Shown here: positions 49,001-62,910 of the stretch, one piece after another
Layout of the letters: each line of letters begins with the position of its first letter
How positions within the stretch are numbered: the first letter of the stretch is position 1
DNA from: Physcia stellaris
Taxonomy: Eukaryota; Ascomycota; Lecanoromycetes; Caliciales; Physciaceae
Reading direction: 5' to 3'
DNA length: 64,000 nt
Assembly: GCA_018902385.1 (NCBI GenBank)
Contig: JABSSW010000041.1
Coordinates: 1-64,000, forward strand
Position numbers and translations under genes: made by a program
Notes under the pieces: model-generated
Database searches by the model: none
Told to the model about the DNA's origin: nothing
The model's input: the letters and a program-made list of their open reading frames with translations, nothing else

Positions 49001-52000
49001 ACTTTTCTCAGAACTCAAAGACTTTGATTTCTCGTAAAGTGTCGAACGAATCAAAATAATAACATCGTTCGATTTTTAGTCGACATAATTTATGATTAAG
49101 ATTACGACGATATTTGCGTATTTTTTCATTGAGCAATCAATAAAATTCGACTATATTAAAAACGATTTTCGAAAAAATCGCTCATCGACATTCAATCTGT
49201 AAATTGAGTTTCGAAAAATTTGATTGTGAATCGATCGAAGAAACAATTCTAAACAGTTTCATCAATTTATCAGTGTGATCAATGACAACAAAATTTCGAT
49301 TAGTTTTTGCTTTAAACGATCAAACATCTGTATCGTTTTCGATTTTCTAATTTTCGTTTCTTGATTAATGAAAACATTCTTGACGAATGCTTTCGCAATA
49401 ATTAGTTTTCAAAAAATTCAAGAATTTCATTTCTGACAATTGAATTTGCAAAATCGTTAACAATTTATTCAAAAAATGTGCAAGATTTAGTTTACACTGA
49501 CGTTTTCGACTATTTCTATTAATCATTACGACGATTTTAAAAATCAACAAAATAAAATCACACGTTCTATTTTATTATTTCATGCTAATGTATTCGAGCA
49601 TATGTTTGCTTTGAACATTTTAATTTTTTCAAAGTAAAAGTTCTGATTTCTCAACACATTCAATGAAAAGCATGAGATTTTTCAAAAAAAAAAATTCGAT
49701 CGAATCAATGCACGCGATGAGACGAATCGAACAATCAAATTCAAATTTCAATTACGAGCTTTTTAATTGCAACAACTTTAATATACGCTATTGAAGCTGA
49801 AATTATCGCGACTGTTGATCACTGTGAGAAAACGTTCGCGAAACGATTTCGTTTTCTATTCAAATTCTGATGTTGAGAGATTGATATCGACATGACGACG
49901 AGATTAGCACGTATTTTCAATGCATTGCAAGAACAAAACATCGATAATCAAACGCGCGTTCAAACAGAAATCACAAAGTTTCAGTCACGAGATAGAACAA
50001 GTCGCAATCTGTCTTTTTTCGAGTCGAAAATCTCGCAGACGACAAGCGTTCATTAAAATCGTTTCTCGAATTCGAAGATTTTGAAGAGACTTGTCGCTGA
50101 CGTCAACAGCAAAAATTTTCTTTTTCGTTGAAACATCGTTCATCAAATTTGTTTTTCAATTGTTTTTCGATAAAATATTTACGTCGTTCTCATTTCAATT
50201 ACAAGATTCAAAAGAGTTTTGTATCAGTATTTATTGTCATTTGACATATTGTTAGCGATTGCAGAATTTTTCTGAATTGACATGAACTTATTATTTCTTC
50301 GTGTCGAGATTGAATAATTTGCGCGTTTGCTGTCTTTCTTGAATGTGATAGTTTGCAAAGATACACGTTAATTGAAAATTTTACGAAAAAATTTGAAAAG
50401 AAAAAGAAACGTATCGTTTTTTAAACTTTCTTTTCGAAATCTCATTTTTATGATTCGTTATTCGTTGTCATCATGATAAATCATTACTCTATTATCGAAA
50501 ATTGATAAAACAGAAATTTGAATGAATTATCGCCGACGCAAAATCATGCGATTCGTGAAATTATTATGAATCAATCGAAAACTTCGAAAAGCATTGATTT
50601 TTTATCTAATAAATACATCTTTTTCGAAGTCGAAGTTTTTAACATGTATTAACTTTAGAATTATCACGATTATTTCATGTAGTAAAATATTATCAAATAA
50701 ACGATAATTGATTTAATGTCGTCGTCGCTCGGATTTTTCCAGACGAGAAATTATATTTCAATCGAAATCAATCGATCAATTGTTTTGTAATCGTTGAATC
50801 GAATTTTTCGACTGCGAATTGATCGAACATCGATCGCTCAACAATGTTCGCACGAAAACAATGTTGCGAATGAAAATTCGCTGAAAAAAATGAAATAGCT
50901 CATATAAATCATTCGCAATTTCACAATATAATTGTTTATACTTAAACATGCATGATTTAATTTTTGAAACAAACATATGACTATTGACAAAATCAATCAA
51001 ATAACTATTTTTATCGACACAAATCGAACAGACGAGTTATGTGATCGTCGAAATCTTTCGACAGAAAATTTAAAATTGTTGTTTGATTGAAAATCGATCG
51101 AAATCGAACGTTCAACTCGCAAATATATCGAGATCAACGTCGTCGAAAATTTTCGAGCTATTCAATTGTTCTCACTGAATTTCTCAAGAAACGATTCGTT
51201 TCAGAACAACGTCGAATTCGTCAAAGTCATTTTGTCGTTTGCGACATGCGTTTTCGAGTGAAAAATATCAGTCACTCGTCACGTTTCGAAAGACGAATAC
51301 AAACTTCGATCGATTTTCAAATATTTCGAGAATAATGATGATCATCGATCAAGCATTCACAAACTTTTTCAATGTTTGCGAGTAAATATTTACAAATTTT
51401 CGATAATTTGATCGCGATCACAAAATCGTTCGAAAACAAATTGCAACAAACGATCAAAAACGATTGATCGACATTCGAATCGAAAATCTTGAAATTCATG
51501 ATTGAAAAATTCTCGATTCACGATTGACGATTTGTCGACTTGAAAACGATGTGTTCGACAACGATACAGCATTGTCGAGAAAAGAAAAAATTCATCAAAA
51601 TTCTCGAAATTTCCGTGTCAAGACACGTGATAAAGAAATCACGTTCGATTAAAACGCGACATTTTTTAACGATGATTTGAACATTCACTCTGTTAAAATG
51701 AAAAATTCAAATGTCGCTAAATTTGTCGTCAGCGAAAACTCATTAATTGAATAATATGATCGTTCGTCATCGATGAATTTCGCGAATTCAAATGTTTCAA
51801 AATTCTGTTAAAACGATGAAAACATTTGATAGTCGCTAAAAAGTTATCAATTGTTTTCTATCAACACATCGTGTGACGATTGAAAATTGCGATTAAATTT
51901 TCGAATCATCACGTCGCGACGATGAAAATTCAAAAACTTTAAAAACATTTACGAAATCATATTCGTAATCTGAATGAATGAAACAAGACGCTCGAACAAA

Positions 52001-52255
52001 TAAATTGACGACGACATCACGATCTTTTTACGTGACATCTCATCATTTGTTTTTTTCATATATTTTTCGAGCACGTTTGTAACTGAAAACAATGAACATA
52101 CATTGTGTTCTAAAAATAATTTTCAAAAATCGCGTTTTTGTCAAAAAGTGCACGTCTTCGATATTTGTGTGATAAATAAAACAACGCGAATTCATTAAGC
52201 AAATGTTCACGACATTATCTGAAATCGTTTATCGCGATCGCGAGATTCGAAAAGA
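46048..52255. other. no gene or repeat recognised
   Basis: A long stretch without recognised features. Open frames overlap on opposite strands (for example 48216-48614 minus and 48310-48576 plus), which argues that low stop density from CG-rich words, not coding, explains them. 42785-42870 and 50740-50800 share a 'attatat.tcaatcga...gtaatcgttgaatc' phrase, perhaps the trace of an old duplication. Confidence 0.4.
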
Positions 52256-52257
52256 TG

Positions 52258-52354
52258 ATCGAAAAAAAAAAAAAAAAAAAAGAAAACTGAATGAAATATG
52301 AAGAGAATGAAAAAAAAAAAAAAAAAAAAAACTAAATGAGATATGAAGAGAGTG

Positions 52355-52389
<35 letters not shown>

Positions 52390-52520
52390 GAATGAAATAT
52401 GAAAAAAATGAGACGAAAAAAAAAAAAAAAAAAACGAAAAAAAAAAAACACTGAATGAGCTTTGTGAATGTGATTAAAAAAAAAAAAAAAAAAAAAAAAG
52501 AAAAATATGAAAGAAATTTG
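52258..52520. repeat. poly-A minisatellite, 4-5 units
   Basis: Units of a 20-30-base A run plus a core: ctgaatgaaatatgaagaga (about 52287), ctaaatgagatatgaagaga (52332), ctgaatgaaatatgaaaaaa (52388), ctgaatgagctttgtgaatg (52451). Spacing (45, 56, 63) varies only with A-run length. The long Phe-rich minus-strand frames here are translations of the A runs. Confidence 0.85.
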
Positions 52521-54200
52521 TGAATAAAGTTTGAAAAAAAGAAAAAAATCTGATGAGAAATCGAAAATGAATCTTGAAAAAAAAAAAAATTTCAAGAAAA
52601 TCTCGAAAAAAAGAAAAGAAAAGTTCGAGTGAAAAGAAAAATGAAAAAAATTTCGAAAAAAACGTTTTCTCGTGACATTTGTCATACAATGCTTTTGATG
52701 TTGAGACGCAATTCGATTAAAAATATAAATAATTGTTTCATAAATCGATTAACAATTAGTGATTTCGATAGAATTCGATTAAAAATGATTATGTTTTGAT
52801 TACAATTGATTTTATCATTATTAACACGTTAAATTTGAATTTATTGTTGTTGATTTCTTTAACTGTTAATGTATTATCAATTTCACAAAATGATTGAAAT
52901 TTTCGTTGTCATTGCGTTAACGTTGTTTTTCTTGACATTTTTCTCGAATATGATGTTATTTATATTATTTTATTTTTCGTTTTTATTTACTATCAACATT
53001 GTATTGAGTTTAATTTTTCTTACAGATAAAATTGCATGATTTTTTTAATATTCTAGAGTAACGATTGATTAATCTTCAATATTTTGTTTTCAATATTTGA
53101 ATGTATTTTTTTTTTTGAAATTATTTTTCGTTAAATATTATCGATACAATCGAATTTATCATCGTTGATGTTGATCATTTCATAATTTTTATGATGCTTT
53201 TATCGATAAACTTAATCTATTATTTTGTTTTGAGTTGAAAATTTGATTCAACAATTTTCGAGATTTTATTCTTGCGATTTTCTGAGAATTAAACTTGATT
53301 CTTTATTATTGATTTGTTGAACGATATTTATAATTTTCACGTTTGTTGATCGAAATCGTTATAATTGTTTTGCAATCTATGAATATCAAATTTTTGTCGT
53401 TAAACGAAAAATTTCAATCTTTTCACATTTTAATTTTGCAAACTTTACACGTGTATATTTTTATTTGCATATATAAGACGAACATATTTTGTTTTTCAAT
53501 TTTCAAAGATATCAACTTGATTCGACACGCGCGTGAAAAAAAAAAAAAAAAAAAAATTCAATTGAAAAATTTGTTGTCATTCGACGTGTTCGTTGTTGTT
53601 TTTCGATTGATCATTTGACATTTTGTTGTTTCATTTTTTTTTTTGAAATTTTCATCACGCTTCTCGACATATCGTTGCTCGCAACGATTGTTTGATGATT
53701 TTCGTGATATTCGACAGTTTTCTTGCGTGAACATTCTGTTTTTCGACAATTTGAACGTGAAAATTCATATGTTATTCGACAAGTCTCGAATGAAATTTCG
53801 ATGCTATTCGGAGCGACGTCTCAAATCGATGTCAAAATTCGATTTTCGAAATTTCAAATCACGAAATCGATTCGACGTTGACGTTCAACGTGAAAATGAC
53901 GTTCTTTAATTTTTAATATTTTTGATGATTTCATGTGTTCAATTTTTTGTTTTTGACAATCGATGCGAATTTCGCTATTCGATTCATTCGCTGAATGAAC
54001 ATTTCGTTGCTCGACATCGTTGTCGCGATCACGACAAATGTCGAATTCGATTTGCTCTTTTCATCAAATTGATATAGAATCGATATATTTTTTTGACAAA
54101 AACGCGATTTTGAAAAGTATTTTTGAAACACACTGTATGTTCGCTGTTTTGATTCAGAAACATGCTCGAAGAATATATGAAAAAACGAAAACATACGAAA
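52521..54200. other. no gene recognised; 22-base poly-A run
   Basis: AT-rich to about 53340. From 53590 to 54020 the words 'attcgaca' and 'cgttgctcgac' recur and resemble the 33-bp repeat at 40.4-40.8 kb. A run of 22 A lies at 53536-53557. Confidence 0.4.
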
Positions 54201-57200
54201 AAATGAAAACGTATGATGATATGAAAATACACGAAACGTCGAATCACGCAATATCGAGTGTCAACGACGATCAAAAATCGATGTCGTCACGATGTTTTCG
54301 ACGACATACAATTCGAATTCACGTTTTATCGACGAGAAACTCGTCAATCGAAAAAGCGATGCGAAAATATCTTGCACTAATTTCTCGATTGACGAGTTTG
54401 AAAATATCAATTGACATATCGTGAATTTTTCAATGTGAATTCAATCACAAACGAGTGAAAAGATGTCGCGAATTTCGCTAAACATCTGATTGATCGCATG
54501 ATTGATCACAATCGAATATTCATGATTCAGTTTCGAAAACATGTTTGTATTCGATTAAAACGCACTCACGATCCGGATCTGATTTTCCGACAATGACTCA
54601 AAATTTACGATGTTGACGACGTTCGACGCATGATTGTCGAACATGTCGAATTTTCGTACAATCAAATCGCGCTGTTGAAAAACAAATACGCTTTGCATTC
54701 GTCTTGAAAATGAAACTAATTCGTTCGTCATGTTCGCAATATTCGAACAGACAAAACTTGTCAAGACATACACGTCAATCGTTAATACTGATCATGCAAT
54801 CTTGTCGTAATCATTGTTCGATTTGAAAACAGAATTCACACGCTGATTTACAGATGTTTTGAGCGATGTCACGTCGAAAGCGTTTCTGTTCAATAAACGA
54901 CATTTTCACAAGTTTTCGACTTGTCAGTAAACTTGAGCGAGAAGTCATCGAGATAAAAAATTCACATGATTTGTTTCAGAAAAAACGACGAACGTTTCGA
55001 ATCGAAATTATCGATGTTATCACGAACGACGATAGTCAAATTGAACGAAAATTTTCGTCATTTTCACGATACGATTCAGAACAAAACATAAAATTGACGA
55101 CACAAAACGTGTCAAAAAACTTGAATTGATTTTTTCGTGCGTCGTCGTCGACGACAAACAATTCGAATTCACTTTCGATCGACAAGATAAAAAGATTTTT
55201 CAAAAAACGCTATGAAGATGATCGATCGAAAAATAAATATTTAAAAAGAAAAAACTCTTTTTTGCATATTAGATTTCTCGAGACACGCTGTAAAGAATTG
55301 AATTTCAAAGATCTTTTCAACGAAATTCACGATTTTGTCGAGTTGAAATGAATAAAACACGCGTGTTTCGAAAAATTCAATATGTATTATCAATTACGAA
55401 AAACAATTTCAATTCGACAAAGTCGTGAATCTCGCTGAAAAAATTTTTGAAATTCAAAACAAACAAATTGAAAACGATACACAAAAATCGAAAAAATGCA
55501 ACACACGAAAAAGAATACGACATTTCTGAAAGCGACGATATCAAACAAAAAAACGAAAATTTTCGATAACTCGTCAATGATCGTTGACGAGCTGTCGAAA
55601 ATCGTGATCGACAAATCGTACGAATTTTCGATACAGATTCGAATCGAGAATTGTGATCGACAAATCGTACGAATTTTCGATACAAATTCGAATCGAAAAT
55701 CGTGATCGACAAATCGTACGAATTTTCGATACGAAATCGAAAATGAAAAGAATAGAAAAAACTTGAGTTGATCGTTCGAAAAGAAAAATTCGACAAAATC
55801 GATTGATTTTCTTATCAGCGAGTTTCGACGTTTTTGAATCGCGAACTATCTCAATCGATTGTTGCGAAAATTTAACACGATCGTTCTTTTACGAAACGCG
55901 ATGCGATTGTGTTGAACGAAATCGTACAATTGCGCAAAAATTTCACGACAACAGTTCATTCACAGTCGAGCTCGATCATTTTTCGCACGACGTCGAAAAC
56001 GAAAAAAACGAAATCGAAAACGTTCATCGAAAAACACATCGCGAACAAATACGAAAAGCATTCATCAAATCTATCAATCGATCAATATTTTCGTCAAAAT
56101 TCGATTTGACGTGACAATTTCACATCAGAACAATCGTTGCGTCGAAATTTATTTATCACAACACGTTCATTCAAACGAAAACTCGACACGTTTTCGATCG
56201 CACAATATCGAAAACAATCGATTGCGAAAAATCAATATCGTCGCGAAGTTTTCGACGACATACAATTCGAAAACATTTCGATCGATCGATGATATGATTT
56301 TTTCAGAAACGTTATATTTTCGATCGATCGAAAGTCATCTATTAAAAACGAAATGCTTTTTCGTGAATCACATATTCGATTTCTCGAAACACGTTATAAC
56401 GAATTGAACTTCAAAAATCTTTTCGACGAAATTCACGATTTTGTTGAAAATGAATATAGCGTGCGCGTTTCGAAAAATTTAATTTGTATCGTCAAAAAAA
56501 AACGAAAAAACAATTTCAATTCAACAGAATCGTGAATCTCGTTGAAAAAATCTTTGAAATTCAAAATCGACAAATTGAAAATGCAACAATCGAAAAATAT
56601 AACACATCGCTGAAAACACAAAACGAAAATCGCGCAATCAACATTGAATTTCCGATCGATTGATGATATGATTTTTCAAAAAACGTCATTTTCACTCGAT
56701 CGATCGAAAACTCAATGATTAAAAAAAAAGTTCTTTTTCGCATATTCGATCTCTCGAGACGCGCTATAACGAATTGAATTTTTTCGACGAAATTCATGAT
56801 TCTGTCGAAATAAAAACAATATAACGTACGCGTTTCGAGAAATTCACTATGCATCATCAACTCAAGAAAAAGCATTTCATTTCGACAAAGTCATGAATCT
56901 CGTCGAAAAAAACTTTAAAATTCAAAGCGTTCGAATTAAAACGTTCGAAAACAATTGTCACATCATTTGTTTACAAGAATTTCGAACATTTATTTTGAGC
57001 GAACTTTTTCGATTGACGAGCGATCGAAAGCTGTGATCGACAAATCGTACGAATTCTTGATACAGAAAAGAACGAAACGTCGAATTCACGAAATTCGTCA
57101 ATCGATCAAAATTTTTTTCAAAATCGATTTAACGTGACGACGTCGAATTCGAATCGTCGCTCGAAATCAATCGAATTTAATCAACACAACAAGTTCGTCA

Positions 57201-57260
57201 AAATCGAATCTCGACGTGTTTCTGTCACATCGTTTACAAAAGAATTGAAACACTGTTTCG
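54200..57260. repeat. tandem block of about 1-kb units
   Basis: Parts recur in order. One box, 'gttttcgacgacatacaattcgaa', is found near 54292 and 56250, with a variant near 55150. A second box, 'cgaaattcacgattttgtcgagttgaaa', is found near 55320, 56427 and 56790, each time followed by '(cgcg)tttcgaaaaattca' and 'caatttcaattcgacaaa.tcgtgaatctcg'. A third, 'tcaatcgatca.tatttt.tcaaaat.cgattt..cgtgac', is found near 56073 and 57097. Forward frames of 60-139 codons occur but no family is recognised. Confidence 0.65.
55604..55740. repeat. 49-bp tandem repeat x 3
   Basis: Units start at 55604, 55653 and 55702, exactly 49 apart. Each begins gtgatcgacaaatcgtacga and continues attttcgata. A fourth, solitary copy of the start is at about 57033 (gtgatcgacaaatcgtacga), in the next unit of the 1-kb block. 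A period not divisible by three argues against a coding repeat. Confidence 0.9.
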
Positions 57261-57304
57261 AGTTCATCGCATGAAGCATTTTCTCTTGTGAAACGACTTT
57301 ATAA

Positions 57305-57640
57305 TCAGACATCGAATAAAGTATTCACAATATTTGAATAAATGCAATGACGAAACAGTCGATCTCATTGCATACGAACGCTTTTATCGCAACGAGATTG
57401 TTCAAATTAAGTACATCATTTCTTTTGATTCGTCTGTTGTCACATCGAGCAGCATTCAAAACATTGCGCATCGAAAAAAATTCAACACACAATTTATCGA
57501 AAGACAATATGATCGCATTAAGCGAACATCGAATGAAACATTCGCAACATTTGAAGTGAATACGACGACGAAAAAAATCGATTTCGTTTCATTCGAACAC
57601 TTCTATCGCAACGAAAATTCTCAATCACGATAAAGTGACT
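57305..57640. repeat. about 215-bp direct duplication
   Basis: 57310-57410 and 57525-57625 match: 'ttcacaatatttgaa' / 'ttcgcaacatttgaa', 'atgacgaaacagtcgatctcatt' / 'acgacgaaaaaaatcgatttcgtt', and 'cgaacgcttttatcgcaacgag' / 'cgaacacttctatcgcaacgaa'. A 99-codon plus-strand frame (57334-57633) spans both and reads ERFYRNE and EHFYRNE. Family unknown. Confidence 0.7.
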
Positions 57641-60600
57641 CAATTTCGAATTTCAAACAATGATTTCGCACTCACGTTTTAACAACGATATTTCGAAAAA
57701 CAAATTCATTTCGATCATAGATTCGCGAAAGAAAAAGCATTTTGATTCTTTGATGTGAATGAACGACGATGAAATTTTGTTCGAATTCTTTCAATAATAA
57801 CGCGAACTTTTTTGACAATATTGAAAAAATTCGAAAATCTCATGAAATAATTGAAATCACATCGTTTGATTTGATTTACTCGAGTTCTCTGTACAAAACT
57901 TACATGACGAACAAATTGATCTCATCGTCGACTCGAAAAAAAACATTTTGAGAAATAATCTGATGAATGCAATCACGAATCGATGATACAAGATTCGATT
58001 TCGCTCATACACACAAATCGAAATCGAAACGCGAAATTGTGCTCGACAATCATTCGAAAAATAGAAATTTTTCGCGATGTTTCAATGATGATAAATATAT
58101 GATCGTCGTTGACAATCACTGTTCGAATGATGTGAACTAACTGCAAACAAAAAAACAAATTGCAAATTTATTCGCATTTTTTGTCGTATCAATCGAATCA
58201 AATCAATCGACACGCGCAAAGAAAACAAAACGATTTTTCATTCAAAATAAACGTTGAACAGACTTCGTTTGATTTCGATTAATCGTGACGTAAATCGTAA
58301 TTTTTTTCTTCGTGTTCGAATATTCGCTCGTCGAGTTTACGACTCGTTGACGTTCGCGACGAGCATACGATGAATTTTGCAAATGACGTTCAAAGAAAAT
58401 TTGTGTGAAAATTGAAACATGCGTCGAATGAAATGTTTGAATTCGAGAAAAAATCGAAACATGTGCTGAATGAAATATTTGAATTCGAGAAAAAGTCGAT
58501 CGCGATAACGATGAGATTCTTTTTCTTCATTTAGACTGAAAATAGTCGAGTGAAAAAAAAACACGAAAACGATCGTGATGTAAAAATCTTTCGACAATCT
58601 TGTAAAATTGAACAATTAATATAAAACATTACTCGTTTGCATTCATTCGTTTGATTTTTGATTCGAATTTTGTCGAACGTGACTCGAATTTCGAATTCGA
58701 TTTTTGATTGTTCGAAAAACAAATTTGAGTGATTCAAATGATGAAAACAATATTATCGACATTTTTGTTTGTTGATTCGTTCGCGATTGTGAATCGTGAT
58801 ATTTCTTTGTCATCGAAAATGACAGTGATAATTTAGTTCATGAATTGATTCATTTTTGTATCGATGATATATACAGAATACGATGATGAACGTAATGTCA
58901 ACGCGCATCGTGACGATCGAATATTTGTGATACAAAATTCGTTGTGTTTTTTTTCGGCGATACACTGTCGATTCTTCGAAGATTCGACGAAATCGATTTA
59001 AATAAATCGAATGTGTGAAATGTATGACGTGCTGAAATTGAATGTTCTTGAAATTTCTTGAATTGCGTGACTTTTCGACTTGATAAATATTTGTCGTGAA
59101 TTTCGTTCGTGATTTCGAAAATTCTCTTTGTTTGTGATAATGTTTGTATGTTCGCTCATCGTTGATTCGACTTTATGCGAATTATCGAAAAGCGTCTTCG
59201 AACGAACGTACGAGAAAAATGAATTTTGATTTTGATCGATTCGATAAAAGCAATCAATTTTTTTTGATGTCATTGTCGATATTTGAATTGAAAAAATCGA
59301 CAATTGAAAATGACATTTTGCACGAACGAATTGCTTTTTCGTTTTGCAAAAATCATGCGAATTTACGTGATTCAAATTGAATCGCATCATATTCGCTGAG
59401 TAATTTGTGTGAAACTTTCGAATCGAACAGAGCTATTCTTTTTCGAAAATGAAAAATCATGATTTCAAATTTTCGACATCGAAAACTGTCGAGTCGTTTC
59501 GACTAAAAGACTTTCTTTTGATTGCGTGAAAAAAAACTTGAAATCGTTTTTTATCGCATTTTTCGAAGTCGTTTCTGTTGATTATCGTGCGTTCATCATG
59601 AATTTCGCTATACGTGAATTTTTGAAAAATCACGTTTTGTTTGTTTCGTCATGATCAACTCGACATTTTTCAATCATTTCTCATCCGAAATCATGTGCAA
59701 AGATTTGTGTACAAAAATTTCTATATTTTCGATTTCGTTTGATTTTTCGACATCTGTGAAATCGAACATGTTTTCGACAAAGATTTTGTTTTTTCTGTAG
59801 CGTTTGCTGCAGCGTGACTGATATTACGATCAAAATTTCTCAACGATTTGTTCGCATCGAAATCGAAATATCGCAGAAAAATTTTCGTGATCACATTCGA
59901 CGACAATTCACTGACTTCATTGATAAGAAAACGCGATTCGATATATCGATTACTCGTCACTATGACTCGAAACAATCGAACACGAAAAGTTAAAACATTA
60001 TGCACAAACGTTTGAGTTTTTCACGATCAGTAATCGTCAAAACTAAAAATGACAAAAAAAAAAAATGAAAAAATGAGAAAATTCGAATCAATGAAAACGA
60101 CATGCGATGAGTCGCTACATGTTATCTGAATTTTATCATGATCGTTGATAACAATTTGACATTCGTTTCGAATCATGTTGTGATTTGCTTCGAAATTATC
60201 ACATCTGCGCCGATCACGTATTTAAATGATTGACAAGTGATTTTCAAGACGATTTGACTATAATTCGACGATACGATACACAAGTGATCGTGACTGAAAG
60301 ATAAAATAAAATCAAAATGAAATTCGACTATAAACGCGCTGATGATCGAACTTGAAATCAATATCACAATCAAATTGTGATGAAAACATCGTCAATTTTT
60401 GTCTCGATAAAATCGATTTTTTTTTTTTTTTTTTGTCGAACGTCAACGATCGACTTTTGCATGTACGTTGTTCGTACAATGTGATTTGTTCGTCGATGAT
60501 TGTAATTTGCTGATTGACACGTTCATCGATAGTCGAATGCGTTTGAATAGTCGAATATCTGAATTTCGCAATTACATTCGAAATCTTGACAGAAGAAATT

Positions 60601-62090
60601 GACAACTGTCATCGACAAAAACGACGATTTGATAATAATCTTTCGATTCTTTGTTTTTTTCAACGCAAATCTGTAATTGAATCGAATCGATCGTCACAAA
60701 TTCAACATTTAAAATCACTTGAAAACAACATAACAACGACAGTCTCGACAATGTCGAAACTTTGAATCTTGATGATAAATGCAAACATGATGATGAAAAA
60801 ACGATGAGACTTGAAAAATGACTGTATCGTGTATGATCGACGACGTGATACGACGACTTTGTTGATTGTTGAAAAAAATTTCGATATGTTTGAATAAATG
60901 ATTCGAAAACGAACGAACTTGAAAACGAGCTTTGAAGAATTCGAGTCGTGAATTTTGTTGTCTGAAACAATCGATTTCTCTATGAATCGAGATTTGTGTA
61001 AAACGAAATCTAAAATCGCTGCGTGATATTGACAAGCACGAATCAAACGAAAACGACGTCACGAAATTCAGTTTTGTTCTCTTATTTTTGTTGTTGTTTT
61101 CATGTTTGAAATCGACGAAATCGCTGAATGATAATAGAACAAAATTGAATTGAAATAAAATTAAAACAATTTATGAAAAAATAATCAATATATTCGCTTA
61201 ACGCGAATGATCGACCGAAAAGCATTCTGTTCAATTCTGTGTTCGTTTTTCTTAAAATCGATAATTTTCATCAATTGAAAATTCGAATTTTCAATCGAAA
61301 TATGCGTCAAAATCATCTCGAAACGTTTCAGCAATTTGCGATTGCTTCACATCGTGCACGTCAATCAAAAATCACATATGATTTCGATTTATCTGATCAT
61401 TGTAATAAAGTGAAATCAATGCAATTCAAAATTGCGAAAATGACAACAATCGACTCATTCTCACAATGATTCTGATCAAAATTTTCATGATTATATCTCG
61501 AATGATGCGTCTCTCAAGACTCAATTCTTCGCACTGTTTGCAACGATTCAATGCGACTTCGATCATATTTCGATGCGCATTCGATCGATTTTTCATATTG
61601 TGAATGATTTGAATGAAACTCACTTCGAACTTTACAACAAATCTTTGTTTGTAAAATTTACTTATTGAATGCAACTGCTAGAAAGATGCGAAATCGTTGA
61701 AATCGCAAACTCATTGCGAGATGTCGAATTTCGCAATTTTATCAAATGCAAATCTAACTCTGAGTAATTGTATTTGTGATTTTTTTTTTCTTTCAAAGAA
61801 AAAAGTTCGAATTTACTCGTTGTTTCGATAAAAGAAAATCGCAAATAGAATCGAAAAAAATCGAAAAAAATCGAACATCGATTTTTAAAATGAGAACATC
61901 TTTGAATTCACAGTGTTTCTATTTTCGTTCAATCAAATCATAATGACAAAAAGAAAAGAAATTTTTTTATTAATCAATATATTATCAAAGTTGAAAAAAA
62001 ATATATTTTTTTACGTTGATAAGATTCACTGTTGATACGATTGAATATTCTCTAAATGAACACAACGCAATTGTTTTTATGAATAAATAC
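57641..62090. other. no gene recognised
   Basis: Frames of 60-132 codons overlap on both strands (for example 58998-59390, 60572-60970 and 60715-61062, all minus) without family resemblance. T/A homopolymers lie at 60418-60434 and 61782-61793. Apart from the 42-bp repeat at 58414-58498 I see no repeat. Confidence 0.35.
58414..58498. repeat. 42-bp tandem repeat x 2
   Basis: gaaacatgcgtcgaatgaaa (58414) and gaaacatgtgctgaatgaaa (58456) each run into ttgaattcgagaaaaa. The period is 42, that is 14 codons. Confidence 0.85.
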
Positions 62091-62094
62091 GATA

Positions 62095-62290
62095 CGATAC
62101 ATCAATCGAGTCTCGAAATCCGATAGAAATTCCGAAAAAGAACAAAATTTCAAAATTTCGAACAAATTCGATCGCTGATTCGATCGAGCTCAATCTTATC
62201 ACGTTGAAATTATCTTTTTTGTGATGACTTCAAGATCGATTTTGAAGTTTTTATATCTGTCGTAAACATTGAAATGACAAAGCATTTAAA
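62095..62290. repeat. 170-185-bp satellite monomer
   Basis: One monomer: 'gatacgatacatcaatcgagtctcgaaa', 'aaaatttcgaacaaattcgatcgctgattcgatcgagctcaatcttatcac', 'gacttcaagatcgattttga'. It is the same family as at 35.9-39.3 kb and the next one at 63.36 kb. Confidence 0.65.
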
Positions 62291-62549
62291 TCGATTCAAT
62301 AAAAAAAAAAAAGCAAAAATCGACAAAACACAAAAAAAATCGAATCGTCGATTCTTGCATTCAAAAACGAAAACATTTCATGACTTTTCCGAATCAAGTT
62401 CGCAAAATCTTGAAAGATTCTTGAAACAATATTTTATTTTCAATTTTGATACAACAGAAAATTTCAAAAATTATATGAAAATTGATCATCGAATCAAACT
62501 TCAAATTCGAATTTGTCGACTTAATTCGATTTGCAAGTCGAAAATCTCG

Positions 62550-62910
62550 ACTTGAATCAAGTTCAAATTTTCAATTCAATTTCAAAGTTTGATTTGATCA
62601 AGTTTCAAACTCAACTTTGAAACTTGCATTTGATTTGAAAATAACTTCATATATTAATTATAGTATAGAATTTTCTTAAAATAGAAAATTGTTGATAAAT
62701 GCATTACTTTTCTGCATTACTTTTTCTTCAAACGTAGTGTTTACTTCAAATTTCAATATTTAAAAAAATCAAGTCAAGTCAAGCAAATCAAGTCAAGCTT
62801 CAAATTCGATCACAAAGTTTGACTTGATGTCAAAACAAATTTCAAACTCAATGTTCAAAGTTTGATTTGATTTTTTCGAATCAAATTCTTGATTTTTTCA
62901 AGTTCTCGAC
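62550..62910. repeat. self-complementary 'caagttt/aaacttg' repeats with AAGTC run
   Basis: Dense words of the type caaagtttgatttgatcaag and their reverse complements alternate, so the stretch can fold on itself. A pentamer run, caagtcaagtcaagcaaatc, lies near 62770. Compact, and unlike anything else in the window. Confidence 0.65.

Noticed and set aside
52332-52689. Long minus-strand open frames of 71-117 codons
   Set aside because: They are runs of Phe from poly-A tracts in a minisatellite and have no protein character.
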